NCBI GenBank assembly: GCA_040510815.1
Contig: JBEVIH010000127.1
Location: 1 to 6,504, forward strand
Origin: VAZQ01 sp040510815
Lineage (GTDB): Bacteria > Pseudomonadota > Alphaproteobacteria > Rhizobiales > Xanthobacteraceae
DNA: 6,504 bases
Direction: 5' to 3'
The notes under the pieces are model-generated. The model ran no database searches. It was not told the DNA's origin and saw only the letters and a program-made list of their open reading frames with translations. Below are positions 1 to 5,311 of this stretch, piece after piece (the first letter of the stretch is position 1; the number at the start of each line of letters is the position of its first letter). Both the position numbers and the translations under genes were made by a program.

Positions 1-475
1 CGCCGGAGCCGCCGACGATGGCTTCGCTGCTCAGCGCGTCCTGCAGCGTCTTCACCCTTGCGGTGTGCCACAGGGCGCAGGTCGTGTATTCGACATTGGC
101 GGTGCCGATCCAGTTGAATTGGCGGGCATCGAATTTGGCGTTCTTGTTGCCGAGGAGCGGCTCGATCGCCACGGTGCGACCGGTGATCGCGAACGTGGTG
201 CCGTCGCGCGGCGCGGTGTTGAAGACATTGTTGGCGGCCACCAGTCCGCCCGCGCCCGGCACGTGCTGCACGATCAAGTTCGGGCTGCCCGGAAGATAGC
301 GTCCCATGTGGCGCGTGAGCGCCTGGGCATAGAGGCTCGAGCTTCCACCGGGCGTGAAGCCCACCAAGATGGCGATTTGCTTGCCCTTGTAGAAGTCCGC
401 CACGTCCTGGGCCGCGCACGGAAGCGACGGCTGGCCAAACGCGGCGGCGATGAAGACCGTGAACGTCAACCGCAT
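1..475 (-). CDS. Tripartite tricarboxylate transporter (Bug/TctC-like) substrate-binding protein, 3' part missing
   Basis: This is an exported solute-binding protein of the Bug/TctC type, which captures small organic acids in the periplasm for a TctAB-type permease; the substrate cannot be told. The visible 158 residues begin MRLTFTVFIAAAFG, a short Sec signal peptide with a likely cleavage site after PCAA. The family opening follows: DFYKGKQIAILVGFTPGG (about residues 27-44), then a segment with RHMGRYLPG, then VQHVPGAGGLVAANNVF and the APRDGT element. The segment YTTCALWHT also fits relatives I recall. The ATG is fixed by an in-frame TGA directly before it and by GGAG 8 bases upstream. It starts 5 bases after the arfB stop, so the two are probably co-transcribed and translationally coupled. 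No permease gene is visible; it may lie beyond the left edge, or this may be an orphan binding protein as is common in this family. The family full length is about 320 residues, so roughly half is missing. Confidence 0.85.
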   Translation of the reverse strand, partial: MRLTFTVFIAAAFGQPSLPCAAQDVADFYKGKQIAILVGFTPGGSSSLYAQALTRHMGRYLPGSPNLIVQHVPGAGGLVAANNVFNTAPRDGTTFAITGRTVAIEPLLGNKNAKFDARQFNWIGTANVEYTTCALWHTARVKTLQDALSSEAIVGGSG

Positions 476-480
476 TCATC

Positions 481-903
481 CTACTCCGGAGCCGGTTTGC
501 CTTGCCGCAAGCCTTTGATGGAGGAACGGTGCTTCTTCGATTGCAGCCGGCGTTCGCGCGAGCCCGCCGTCGGCCTGGTGGCGCGGCGCGGTATCGGTGC
601 GATGGCCGCGCGCCGGATCAATTCGATGAGACGTTCGCGCGCGTCCTGGCGGTTTCGCTCCTGGGTGCGATGGCGCTGCGCGCTGATGATCAGCACGCCC
701 TCGCGGGTGAGCCGGCGGCCGGCCAGGCGCTCGAGCCGAGCGCGTACGTCGCCGGGAAGGTTGGGCGAATGGCGGACGTCAAAGCGCAGCTGCACGGCGC
801 TCGACAGCTTGTTGACGTTCTGTCCGCCCGGACCCGAGGCGCGGACGAACTGTTCATCCACCTCGTCGTCGTCGATGGAAATGGTGTGAGTGACGCGGAT
901 CAT
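481..903 (-). CDS. arfB: Alternative ribosome-rescue factor / peptidyl-tRNA hydrolase ArfB (YaeJ)
   Basis: ArfB rescues ribosomes stalled at the end of broken mRNAs. Its GGQ loop hydrolyses the peptidyl-tRNA while its basic tail sits in the empty mRNA channel. The protein has 140 residues, the same length as E. coli YaeJ as I recall it. It shows the RF-1 type GGQ domain with ASGPGGQNVNK at residues 22-32 (GGQ at 26-28), followed by LRFDVRHS. After about residue 100 it has a strongly basic tail with TRPTAGSRERRLQSKKHR, very close to the E. coli tail. The domain that reads stop codons in true release factors is absent, as expected. The ATG at 903 gives the normal N-terminus, but I see no Shine-Dalgarno sequence before it. 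A 173-base gap separates it from the upstream M16 gene, so it may have its own promoter. Its stop is 5 bases before the next gene. Confidence 0.96.
   Translation of the reverse strand: MIRVTHTISIDDDEVDEQFVRASGPGGQNVNKLSSAVQLRFDVRHSPNLPGDVRARLERLAGRRLTREGVLIISAQRHRTQERNRQDARERLIELIRRAAIAPIPRRATRPTAGSRERRLQSKKHRSSIKGLRQGKPAPE
484..487 (-). promoter_or_regulatory. Ribosome binding site of the binding-protein gene, inside the end of arfB
   Basis: GGAG lies 8 bases before the ATG at 475 and within the last arfB codons. The ribosome ending on arfB therefore covers the start region of the next gene, which suggests translational coupling. Inferred from sequence only. Confidence 0.6.
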
Positions 904-1076
904 CGCACCAGCATAGCATCATCCGCAGTCCGTCGTAGCGCAGGCGGGTTCAACTGCGCTTTCCGCGCGCTCCAACGCGCGCATGAAGCCTGGAGGCGGC
1001 GTCAGCGAATCCGGGACAATGTCGGGGCATGGCGCTCCGCTGCGGATGCGCGCAAACGCGCCGGCGCCGTTCCGGC
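904..1076. other. Non-coding gap between the second M16 gene and arfB
   Basis: I see no gene in these 173 bases. It holds several GC-rich inverted repeats. Directly after the M16 stop are GCCGG and CCGGC arms (1060-1064 and 1072-1076, 7-base loop). A second pair has arms AGCGCAG (937-943) and CTGCGCT (954-960) with a 10-base loop. GCGCGC runs lie around 965-982. None is followed by a run of T on the minus strand, so no standard intrinsic terminator can be called. The gap probably carries the end of the M16 transcript and the arfB promoter. A TATGCT hexamer at 910-915 (minus) is the best -10-like match, but no convincing -35 is at the right distance. Confidence 0.5.
937..960. repeat. Inverted repeat upstream of arfB
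   Basis: Perfect 7-base arms AGCGCAG and CTGCGCT surround a 10-base loop, 34 bases upstream of the arfB ATG. It could be a weak hairpin in RNA or an operator-like site. In such GC-rich DNA a 7-base match may also be chance, and no T-run supports a terminator. Confidence 0.35.
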
Positions 1077-2489
1077 TTATTCCCGGCTCGCGGGCGCTTG
1101 TCCCGGCTTGGCGGCAGGGTTGGGCGATGCCGCGACGCCACCCTGTGTCGAGTTGACGCCCTCGGGGCGGCCGACCACGGTGACGAGGAGACCTGGGTCG
1201 AGCAAGCGCTTGGCCACCCGTTTGGCGTCGTCCAGGGTCACCGCATCGATCAGGGCCGGACGGCGCTCGATATAGTCAATGCCGAGATCGTCGAGCTGCA
1301 TCTGCACCAGTTGGCTCGCGATCCGGTTCGAGGTGTCGAGGCCGAGGGCGAACGAACCTTTCAGATAGGTCTTCGCCTTGACGAACTCCTCCTCGGTCGG
1401 TCCTTCCTCGGCCAGCTTGCGAATTTCCTGCTCGATGATGTCGATGGTCTGGCCGGTGGCATCGGCGCGGGTCGCGGTGCTTCCGAGCAGCAGCGAGGCG
1501 TGATTGAGCCAGATCAGGCTGTCGGAGATGCCATAAGCGAGGCCGCGCTTCTCGCGCACCTCGCGATAAAGCCGCGACGAGAACGAGCCGCCGCCGAGAA
1601 TGTGGTTGATGATGTAGGCGGCCATGAAGTCGGGATCATTGCGGGTAATCCCGGGGCCGCCGAAATTCACCACCGACTGCGGCACGTCGAGCTGGGTGAC
1701 GATGCGGCGCCCCAGCCCCTGCGGAACGGCATAGGGGACCGGCTGGAGCTTGCCCTTGGCCGGCAGCGCGCCGAAGGTGCGATCGAGCAGCGTGCCCACG
1801 CTCTCGGCGTCGATGTCGCCGACCACCGCGATCTTGAGGCCGTCCCGCGCCAGCACGCGACGGGTGTAGGACTTCAGATCATCGACGGTGATTTTCGGAA
1901 CGGACTCGACCGTGCCGTTGACCGGCTGGCCATAGGGATGACCGGGGAACGCCGTTGCCCACCAGACGCGGCTCGCGATGTCGTTCGGGCTCACGGCCTC
2001 CCGCTGCAGCCGCGACATGGTTTGCGCGCGGGTGCGCTCGACCGCTGAGTCATCGAAGCGCGGCTCGGTCAGCGCGAGCCGCAGATAGTCGAAGGCCTCG
2101 TCGAGGTTGTCCTTGAGGGTGCGCAAGGTCCCGCGCAAATAGTCGCGCCCGGAACGGAAGCTGAGCTCGATCGCCTTGCGTTCGAGCCGATTCTGGAAGG
2201 CAGCGGCGTCGAAGGGGCCCGCGCCCTCGTCGAGCAGGCTGGCCGCCATGTTGGCGACACCGGGTTTGCCCGGCGGGTCCTGGTCGGCGCTGCCGAGGAC
2301 GGCAAATTCCACCGCGATCAGCGGCAGGGCGGAGTCGCGCACCAGCCACGCTTCGATGCCGCCCGGGCTCACCACCCGTTCGATGGTCATCGCCTGCGCC
2401 GCCGGGGTTGCGACCCACAGCCCGATGCCGGCGACCAGCACCGTCAGCGCGCGCGCGCGGGTGCCGCGCAAAGAAGCGGAGGCGTTCAC
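1077..2489 (-). CDS. M16 family peptidase-like protein, non-catalytic (R/Y) subunit
   Basis: This is an M16B-type protein of 470 residues, predicted to be periplasmic and to pair with the active M16 subunit encoded just upstream. A Sec signal peptide is visible: basic RGTRARA, hydrophobic LTVLVAGIGLWVA, likely cleavage after TPAAQA (residue 33). At the place where active members carry HxxEH it has ANMAASLLDEGAG (about 79-91), so all three zinc-motif residues are lost. The C-terminal half keeps GGGSFSSRLYREVREKRGLAYG, giving the Arg306/Tyr319 pair that binds substrate backbone in two-subunit M16 enzymes. The tail after about residue 440 is low-complexity, rich in Pro, Ala and Gly. The start is GTG at 2489, overlapping the TGA of the upstream gene (GTGA) with GAGGAG 8 bases ahead. 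A longer reading to 2666 is possible, but it overlaps the upstream gene and lacks a signal peptide at its N-terminus. The role is degradation of unfolded or excess periplasmic peptides, by analogy with the Sphingomonas M16 pair. Confidence 0.93.
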   Translation of the reverse strand: MNASASLRGTRARALTVLVAGIGLWVATPAAQAMTIERVVSPGGIEAWLVRDSALPLIAVEFAVLGSADQDPPGKPGVANMAASLLDEGAGPFDAAAFQNRLERKAIELSFRSGRDYLRGTLRTLKDNLDEAFDYLRLALTEPRFDDSAVERTRAQTMSRLQREAVSPNDIASRVWWATAFPGHPYGQPVNGTVESVPKITVDDLKSYTRRVLARDGLKIAVVGDIDAESVGTLLDRTFGALPAKGKLQPVPYAVPQGLGRRIVTQLDVPQSVVNFGGPGITRNDPDFMAAYIINHILGGGSFSSRLYREVREKRGLAYGISDSLIWLNHASLLLGSTATRADATGQTIDIIEQEIRKLAEEGPTEEEFVKAKTYLKGSFALGLDTSNRIASQLVQMQLDDLGIDYIERRPALIDAVTLDDAKRVAKRLLDPGLLVTVVGRPEGVNSTQGGVAASPNPAAKPGQAPASRE

Positions 2490-3853
2490 GAGCGTTTCTC
2501 CTCGGGCCGGGTGTCCTTGACGAGATAGCCGGTGACCGAGCGCTGCTTGTCGAGCCAGCGCCGCGCGGCATCCCGCACGGCCTCCGCGGTGACGAGGCGG
2601 ATGCGGTCGGGCCAGGTGCGGATATCGTCCACGGTCGCCCCCGTTGCCAAAGATGCACCGTACCACTGCGCCATCATGCGCTGATTGTCGTTGGCATAGA
2701 TGGCGTCGGCGATCATGCGGCCCTTTGATCGCTCGAGCTCCTCGGGGGTCACCCCATTCTCGATCACCTCGGTGAGGACGCCATCGATTGCCTGCTCGAG
2801 CTGCGGCAGGCTCGTTCCGGGCTTCGGGGTCCCGTAGACGCCGAAGCGGGTGTTGTCGACTGCGGTGCCGTCGTAGCTTGCGCCCGCGTTCACGGCGATA
2901 TTCTTGTCCACCACCAGCTTCTGGTAGAGCCGGCTGTTCGAGCCGCGGCCCAGGATATGCGCCAGCACGTCGAGCGCTTCGCTCTCGCCCGGCCGCGCCT
3001 TTCCGCTCGAGGGAACGAGATAGTAGCGGCTCACGCTCGGCTGCGTGACGCGCGGGTCGGCCAGCGTCACGGTACGCGCCGCCTGCTGCGCCGGTTCTTG
3101 CGGGCGAAGCCGCGGCTTGATCTCGGCAAAGCGCGGCACCTTGCCGTAGGTCTCTTCGGCCAGGGTGCGAACCTCGTCGGCGGTCACGTCGCCGGCCACC
3201 ACCAGGATCGCATTGTTTGGCGCGTAGAAGCGGCGATAGAACTCGAGCGCACCTTCGCGGTCGAGCTGTTCGATTTCATGCCGCCAGCCGATCACCGGCC
3301 TGCCATAGGGGTGGTTCAGGTAGAGCGCGGCATCCATCTGTTCGCCCAGCCGCGCCGCGGGATTGTTGGCGACCCGCATGTTCTGCTCTTCCAGCACGAC
3401 GTTGAGCTCGGGCCGCACCACGTCGTCGGTGAGCGCCAGCCCGGTCATCCGGTCGGCCTCGAATTCCATCATGGCCTTGAGCTTGTCGCGCGGCACCCGC
3501 TGGAAATAACCGGTGTAGTCGGCCGAGGTGAATGCGTTCTCCTGGCCGCCGATGGTGGCAACGACCTGGGAGAAGCGCCCGGACGGGTTCTTGTCCGTGC
3601 CCTTGAACATCAGATGTTCGAGGAAATGGGCGAGCCCCGATTTGCCCGGCGTCTCGTCGGCGGAGCCGACCTTGTACCAGAGCATATGGGTCACGACCGG
3701 CGCGCGGTGATCGGGAATGACCACCACCTCGAGACCGTTGGACAGGGTGAAATGGCTGATCTGGGGGGCACCGGCTAGGGCGGTCGCCACAGCGCCGGCA
3801 AGCCCGCTTGCGACAACTGCAAGCGCGGCCAAGGTGGTCAGGGATTTGAGCAA
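2486..3853 (-). CDS. M16 family zinc peptidase, catalytic (HxxEH) subunit, periplasmic
   Basis: This is a zinc-dependent processing or degrading peptidase of the M16B type, 455 residues. A Sec signal peptide is seen at the N-terminus (MLKSLTTLAALAVVASGLAG), with likely cleavage after ALA at residue 27. The inverted zinc motif HFLEH is at 76-80 (His76 and His80 bind zinc, Glu79 is the base). It is followed by MFKGT, then GGQENAFTSADYTGYF. The third ligand is probably Glu156 in NVVLEEQN, 76 residues after His80, the family spacing. The C-terminal M16 domain has GRGSNSRLYQKL with Arg308, but the Tyr of the R/Y pair is not present (NIAVNAG instead). The downstream partner supplies that pair, so the two likely act as a heterodimer. 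The start is TTG at 3853: an in-frame TAG lies four codons upstream, AGGA is 7 bases before it, and no in-frame ATG occurs until residue 57. A 123-base hairpin-rich spacer precedes it. Confidence 0.95.
   Translation of the reverse strand: MLKSLTTLAALAVVASGLAGAVATALAGAPQISHFTLSNGLEVVVIPDHRAPVVTHMLWYKVGSADETPGKSGLAHFLEHLMFKGTDKNPSGRFSQVVATIGGQENAFTSADYTGYFQRVPRDKLKAMMEFEADRMTGLALTDDVVRPELNVVLEEQNMRVANNPAARLGEQMDAALYLNHPYGRPVIGWRHEIEQLDREGALEFYRRFYAPNNAILVVAGDVTADEVRTLAEETYGKVPRFAEIKPRLRPQEPAQQAARTVTLADPRVTQPSVSRYYLVPSSGKARPGESEALDVLAHILGRGSNSRLYQKLVVDKNIAVNAGASYDGTAVDNTRFGVYGTPKPGTSLPQLEQAIDGVLTEVIENGVTPEELERSKGRMIADAIYANDNQRMMAQWYGASLATGATVDDIRTWPDRIRLVTAEAVRDAARRWLDKQRSVTGYLVKDTRPEEKRS
2498..2503 (-). 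promoter_or_regulatory. Ribosome binding site deciding the GTG start of the second M16 gene
   Basis: GAGGAG lies 8 bases before the GTG at 2489, inside the last codons of the upstream gene. It supports the short start over upstream in-frame candidates and fits stop-start coupling through the GTGA overlap. Confidence 0.75.
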
Positions 3854-3860
3854 GATGGTG

Positions 3861-3864
3861 TCCT
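3861..3864 (-). promoter_or_regulatory. Ribosome binding site for the TTG-started M16 gene
   Basis: AGGA lies 7 bases before the TTG at 3853. With the in-frame TAG (3865-3863) just upstream, this makes TTG the only reasonable start that keeps the signal peptide. Confidence 0.6.
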
Positions 3865-3879
3865 ACAAACGAGCGCACA

Positions 3880-3897
3880 GCCCGCATCCTCGCGGGC
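3880..3897. repeat. Hairpin C in the M16 leader
   Basis: Arms GCCCGC (3880-3885) and GCGGGC (3892-3897) form a perfect 6-base stem with a 6-base loop. It is the last of three hairpins before the TTG start and ends 15 bases before the AGGA on the minus strand. There is no T-run directly after it. Confidence 0.5.
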
Positions 3898-3904
3898 GAA
3901 CGCA

Positions 3905-3922
3905 CCACGGCCGCTGCCGTGG
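3905..3922. repeat. Hairpin B in the M16 leader, flanked by a direct repeat
   Basis: Arms CCACGGC (3905-3911) and GCCGTGG (3916-3922) form a perfect 7-base stem with a 4-base loop. The 9-base sequence GGGCGAACG occurs at 3894-3902 and again at 3921-3929, one copy on each side of the stem. Confidence 0.55.
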
Positions 3923-3956
3923 GCGAACGGGTGGAGCGCGAGCAGGAACACTATGT

Positions 3957-3975
3957 GGCGGCGTAGTTCGCCGCC
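3957..3975. repeat. Hairpin A directly after the stop of the proline-rich protein gene
   Basis: Arms GGCGGCG (3957-3963) and CGCCGCC (3969-3975) form a perfect 7-base GC stem with a 5-base loop, one base after the TAA. On the minus strand it is followed by ACATAGTGTT, not by a T-run. It is therefore better read as an mRNA-end stabiliser, a pause site or a factor-assisted terminator than as an intrinsic terminator. Confidence 0.55.
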
Positions 3976-3976
3976 C

Positions 3977-4690
3977 TTAGCGAGTTCCCTCGGCGCGGTC
4001 TTCGACCGTCGCTGCCTTGCCCTTTGCATTTTTTGGAGCGAGTCCATAGGGCTGGGCCGGCGAAGGCGTCTGATAACCGGCCGGCGGCGCGGTCAGGCTC
4101 TCCCGAGCCGGCTCGCCGTTGAAGGTCCCGGTTTCCCCCTTATCGCTAAAAGACGAAAAGATGTCACTGAAAAAGCTTTTGGAGCCCAGCTCAGATGGTC
4201 GCATCGCACGCGCGCTCTCATCCGGATTTTGCGGGCTGCCCGCGCTGGCGCTGGTTCCGGCGGCCACTTTGCCGCGGTCGAGTTCGGCGCGGGACAGCGG
4301 CCGTCCTTCGGCTTCCATGGTTTCGGCCGCGGTCCGGCTGGGCAGCTTTTTCTTCGCGGCTTCCACCTTGCGCTGCTGCGCATCAGGATCCTTGGGCCAA
4401 GCCGGGTTGGCAGTGACGGCGGCCTCGCTTTGCGGCGGCGGCAGATTGCGGGTCGGCGGCACCACGAGCGGCGCGCGCTCGCGATAATCGATGCCCTCTC
4501 CGTCCCGGCGGAGGCCCAAATCCTTGAGGAACTGCCGCATGAGCTTGGTGTCGAGCGGCACGTCCTCGTCCTCGCTAGCGCTCTGCGCGAAAACGCTGGT
4601 CCCGCCCGCCATCGTCGCCAGCGCCACGGCCAGCGCGACTGCTGCCGCGGCAGCGCTGCGCCGCTGCCTGTTCGGATTTCGGTGCCGCAT
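3977..4690 (-). CDS. Secreted proline-rich protein, possible BamF (DUF3035)-like factor
   Basis: No enzyme family fits this 237-residue protein. It begins with a basic stretch (RHRNPNRQRR) and a hydrophobic Ala-rich segment, with likely signal peptidase I cleavage after SVFA (residue 35). The mature part looks mostly disordered. Two motifs stand out: YRERAPLVVPPTRNLPPP at about 69-86, which recalls the RAPLxxPP element of DUF3035/BamF lipoproteins, and LTAPPAGYQTPSPAQPYG at about 199-216, which recalls the L..P.G...P....Y motif of BamC/BamF. A charged segment rich in Lys and Glu lies between them. The whole protein contains no cysteine, so it cannot be a lipoprotein, unlike BamF. The ATG at 4690 is chosen for AAGGGGA 5 bases upstream; a GTG at 4738 would add 16 residues. 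The gene lies between lspA and the M16 pair, an order I also recall for DUF3035 genes in other alphaproteobacteria. The gene call is firm; the BamF link is inference. Confidence 0.72.
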   Translation of the reverse strand: MRHRNPNRQRRSAAAAAVALAVALATMAGGTSVFAQSASEDEDVPLDTKLMRQFLKDLGLRRDGEGIDYRERAPLVVPPTRNLPPPQSEAAVTANPAWPKDPDAQQRKVEAAKKKLPSRTAAETMEAEGRPLSRAELDRGKVAAGTSASAGSPQNPDESARAMRPSELGSKSFFSDIFSSFSDKGETGTFNGEPARESLTAPPAGYQTPSPAQPYGLAPKNAKGKAATVEDRAEGTR

Positions 4691-4695
4691 AGCTA

Positions 4696-4702
4696 TCCCC
4701 TT
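4696..4702 (-). promoter_or_regulatory. Ribosome binding site deciding the ATG start at 4690
   Basis: AAGGGGA lies 5 bases before the ATG at 4690. It argues for this start over the upstream in-frame GTG at 4738, which would put 16 extra residues ahead of the signal peptide. Confidence 0.7.
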
Positions 4703-4756
4703 CAACTGACGGCGGAAATTGTGCGCCGTATACCCCACGGTTACTCTGGGCAGGGA

Positions 4757-5305
4757 TCAGGGCGCTTTTGCGGCATCAGCGCCCACCAGGGTTTCATACA
4801 GGAGCCCGATCACTCCGGCCACGATGGCCACGTCGGCAAGGTTGAAAACGTACCATTTGAAGCTGAAACTCGCCGTGGTCAGGTGAAACAGCACGAAATC
4901 GGCGACTGCCCCGTAGGCGAGGCGGTCGAGGGCGTTACCGACGGCTCCGCCAATGATGAGGCCAAGGCTGAGCGCGGTTAGCCTGGAAGATGTGCGGGCC
5001 AGCCAAATCCACAGCAAAATGACCGCAATCGCTTTGAGCGCCAGCAGCGCCCATTGCCCCAGCGGGCCCTCCTGCCGGAACAGGCCGTAGCTGATGCCGG
5101 TATTCCACGTGAGCACCAGATCGAGGAACGGCGTGAGCGTCACGATGCCGCGCGCGCCCAGGTCGAAGACGAACAGGAGCCAGAGTTTGGCCGCCTGATC
5201 GACGGCCGCGGCCACCAGGGCGACCCCCAGCGCGAAGCGGGTGAGAGGCCCCCAAAGCAAAGGTGCCCGAGCCGACCTTGTGCGCGTAGGGGTGTGTTCG
5301 GTCAC
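4757..5305 (-). CDS. lspA: Lipoprotein signal peptidase (signal peptidase II)
   Basis: LspA is an inner-membrane aspartyl protease that cleaves the signal peptide of diacylglyceryl-modified prolipoproteins just before the lipid-bearing cysteine. The protein has 182 residues with about four hydrophobic segments (roughly 24-47, 84-103, 109-126, 157-172). Conserved blocks are all present: VDQAAK (35-40), TWNTGISYGLF (66-76), GGAVGNALDR (119-128) with catalytic Asp127, and FNLADVAI (154-161) with catalytic Asp158. The N-terminus has about 20 extra polar, basic residues before the first membrane segment. The start is GTG at 5305, 6 bases after the ileS stop, with GGAG 9 bases ahead and inside the ileS end. 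The ileS-lspA pairing is widespread in Proteobacteria and points to one transcript. Confidence 0.97.
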   Translation of the reverse strand: MTEHTPTRTRSARAPLLWGPLTRFALGVALVAAAVDQAAKLWLLFVFDLGARGIVTLTPFLDLVLTWNTGISYGLFRQEGPLGQWALLALKAIAVILLWIWLARTSSRLTALSLGLIIGGAVGNALDRLAYGAVADFVLFHLTTASFSFKWYVFNLADVAIVAGVIGLLYETLVGADAAKAP

Positions 5306-5311
5306 CAGCGG

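Noticed and set aside
65..889. Long plus-strand open frame (274 codons) across arfB and the binding-protein gene
   Set aside because: It is antisense to two well-recognised proteins. Its product is Arg-rich with no recognisable motif, as expected of a GC-rich shadow frame.
1029..2048. Plus-strand open frame of 339 codons opposite the second M16 gene
   Set aside because: The minus-strand M16 protein is unmistakable here. The antisense product has no domain, and its composition mirrors the complement of the real codons.
2487..2666. Longer N-terminus of the second M16 protein
   Set aside because: The extra 59 residues overlap the upstream coding region, are Arg- and His-rich, and would bury the signal peptide. 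The GTG at 2489 has a strong ribosome binding site.
3276..3908. Minus-strand open frame with an ATG in the spacer, ending inside the first M16 gene
   Set aside because: It runs out of phase with the M16 protein, which is intact from its signal peptide to its stop. The product lacks any recognisable domain.
3957..3975. Intrinsic terminator after the proline-rich protein gene
   Set aside because: The stem is good but the following bases on the minus strand are ACATAGTGTT, not a T-run, so I list it only as a hairpin.
3953..4981. Plus-strand open frame of 342 codons opposite lspA and the proline-rich protein gene
   Set aside because: It spans a clear gene boundary on the other strand and has no recognisable domain. 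The lspA motifs prove the minus strand is the coding one.
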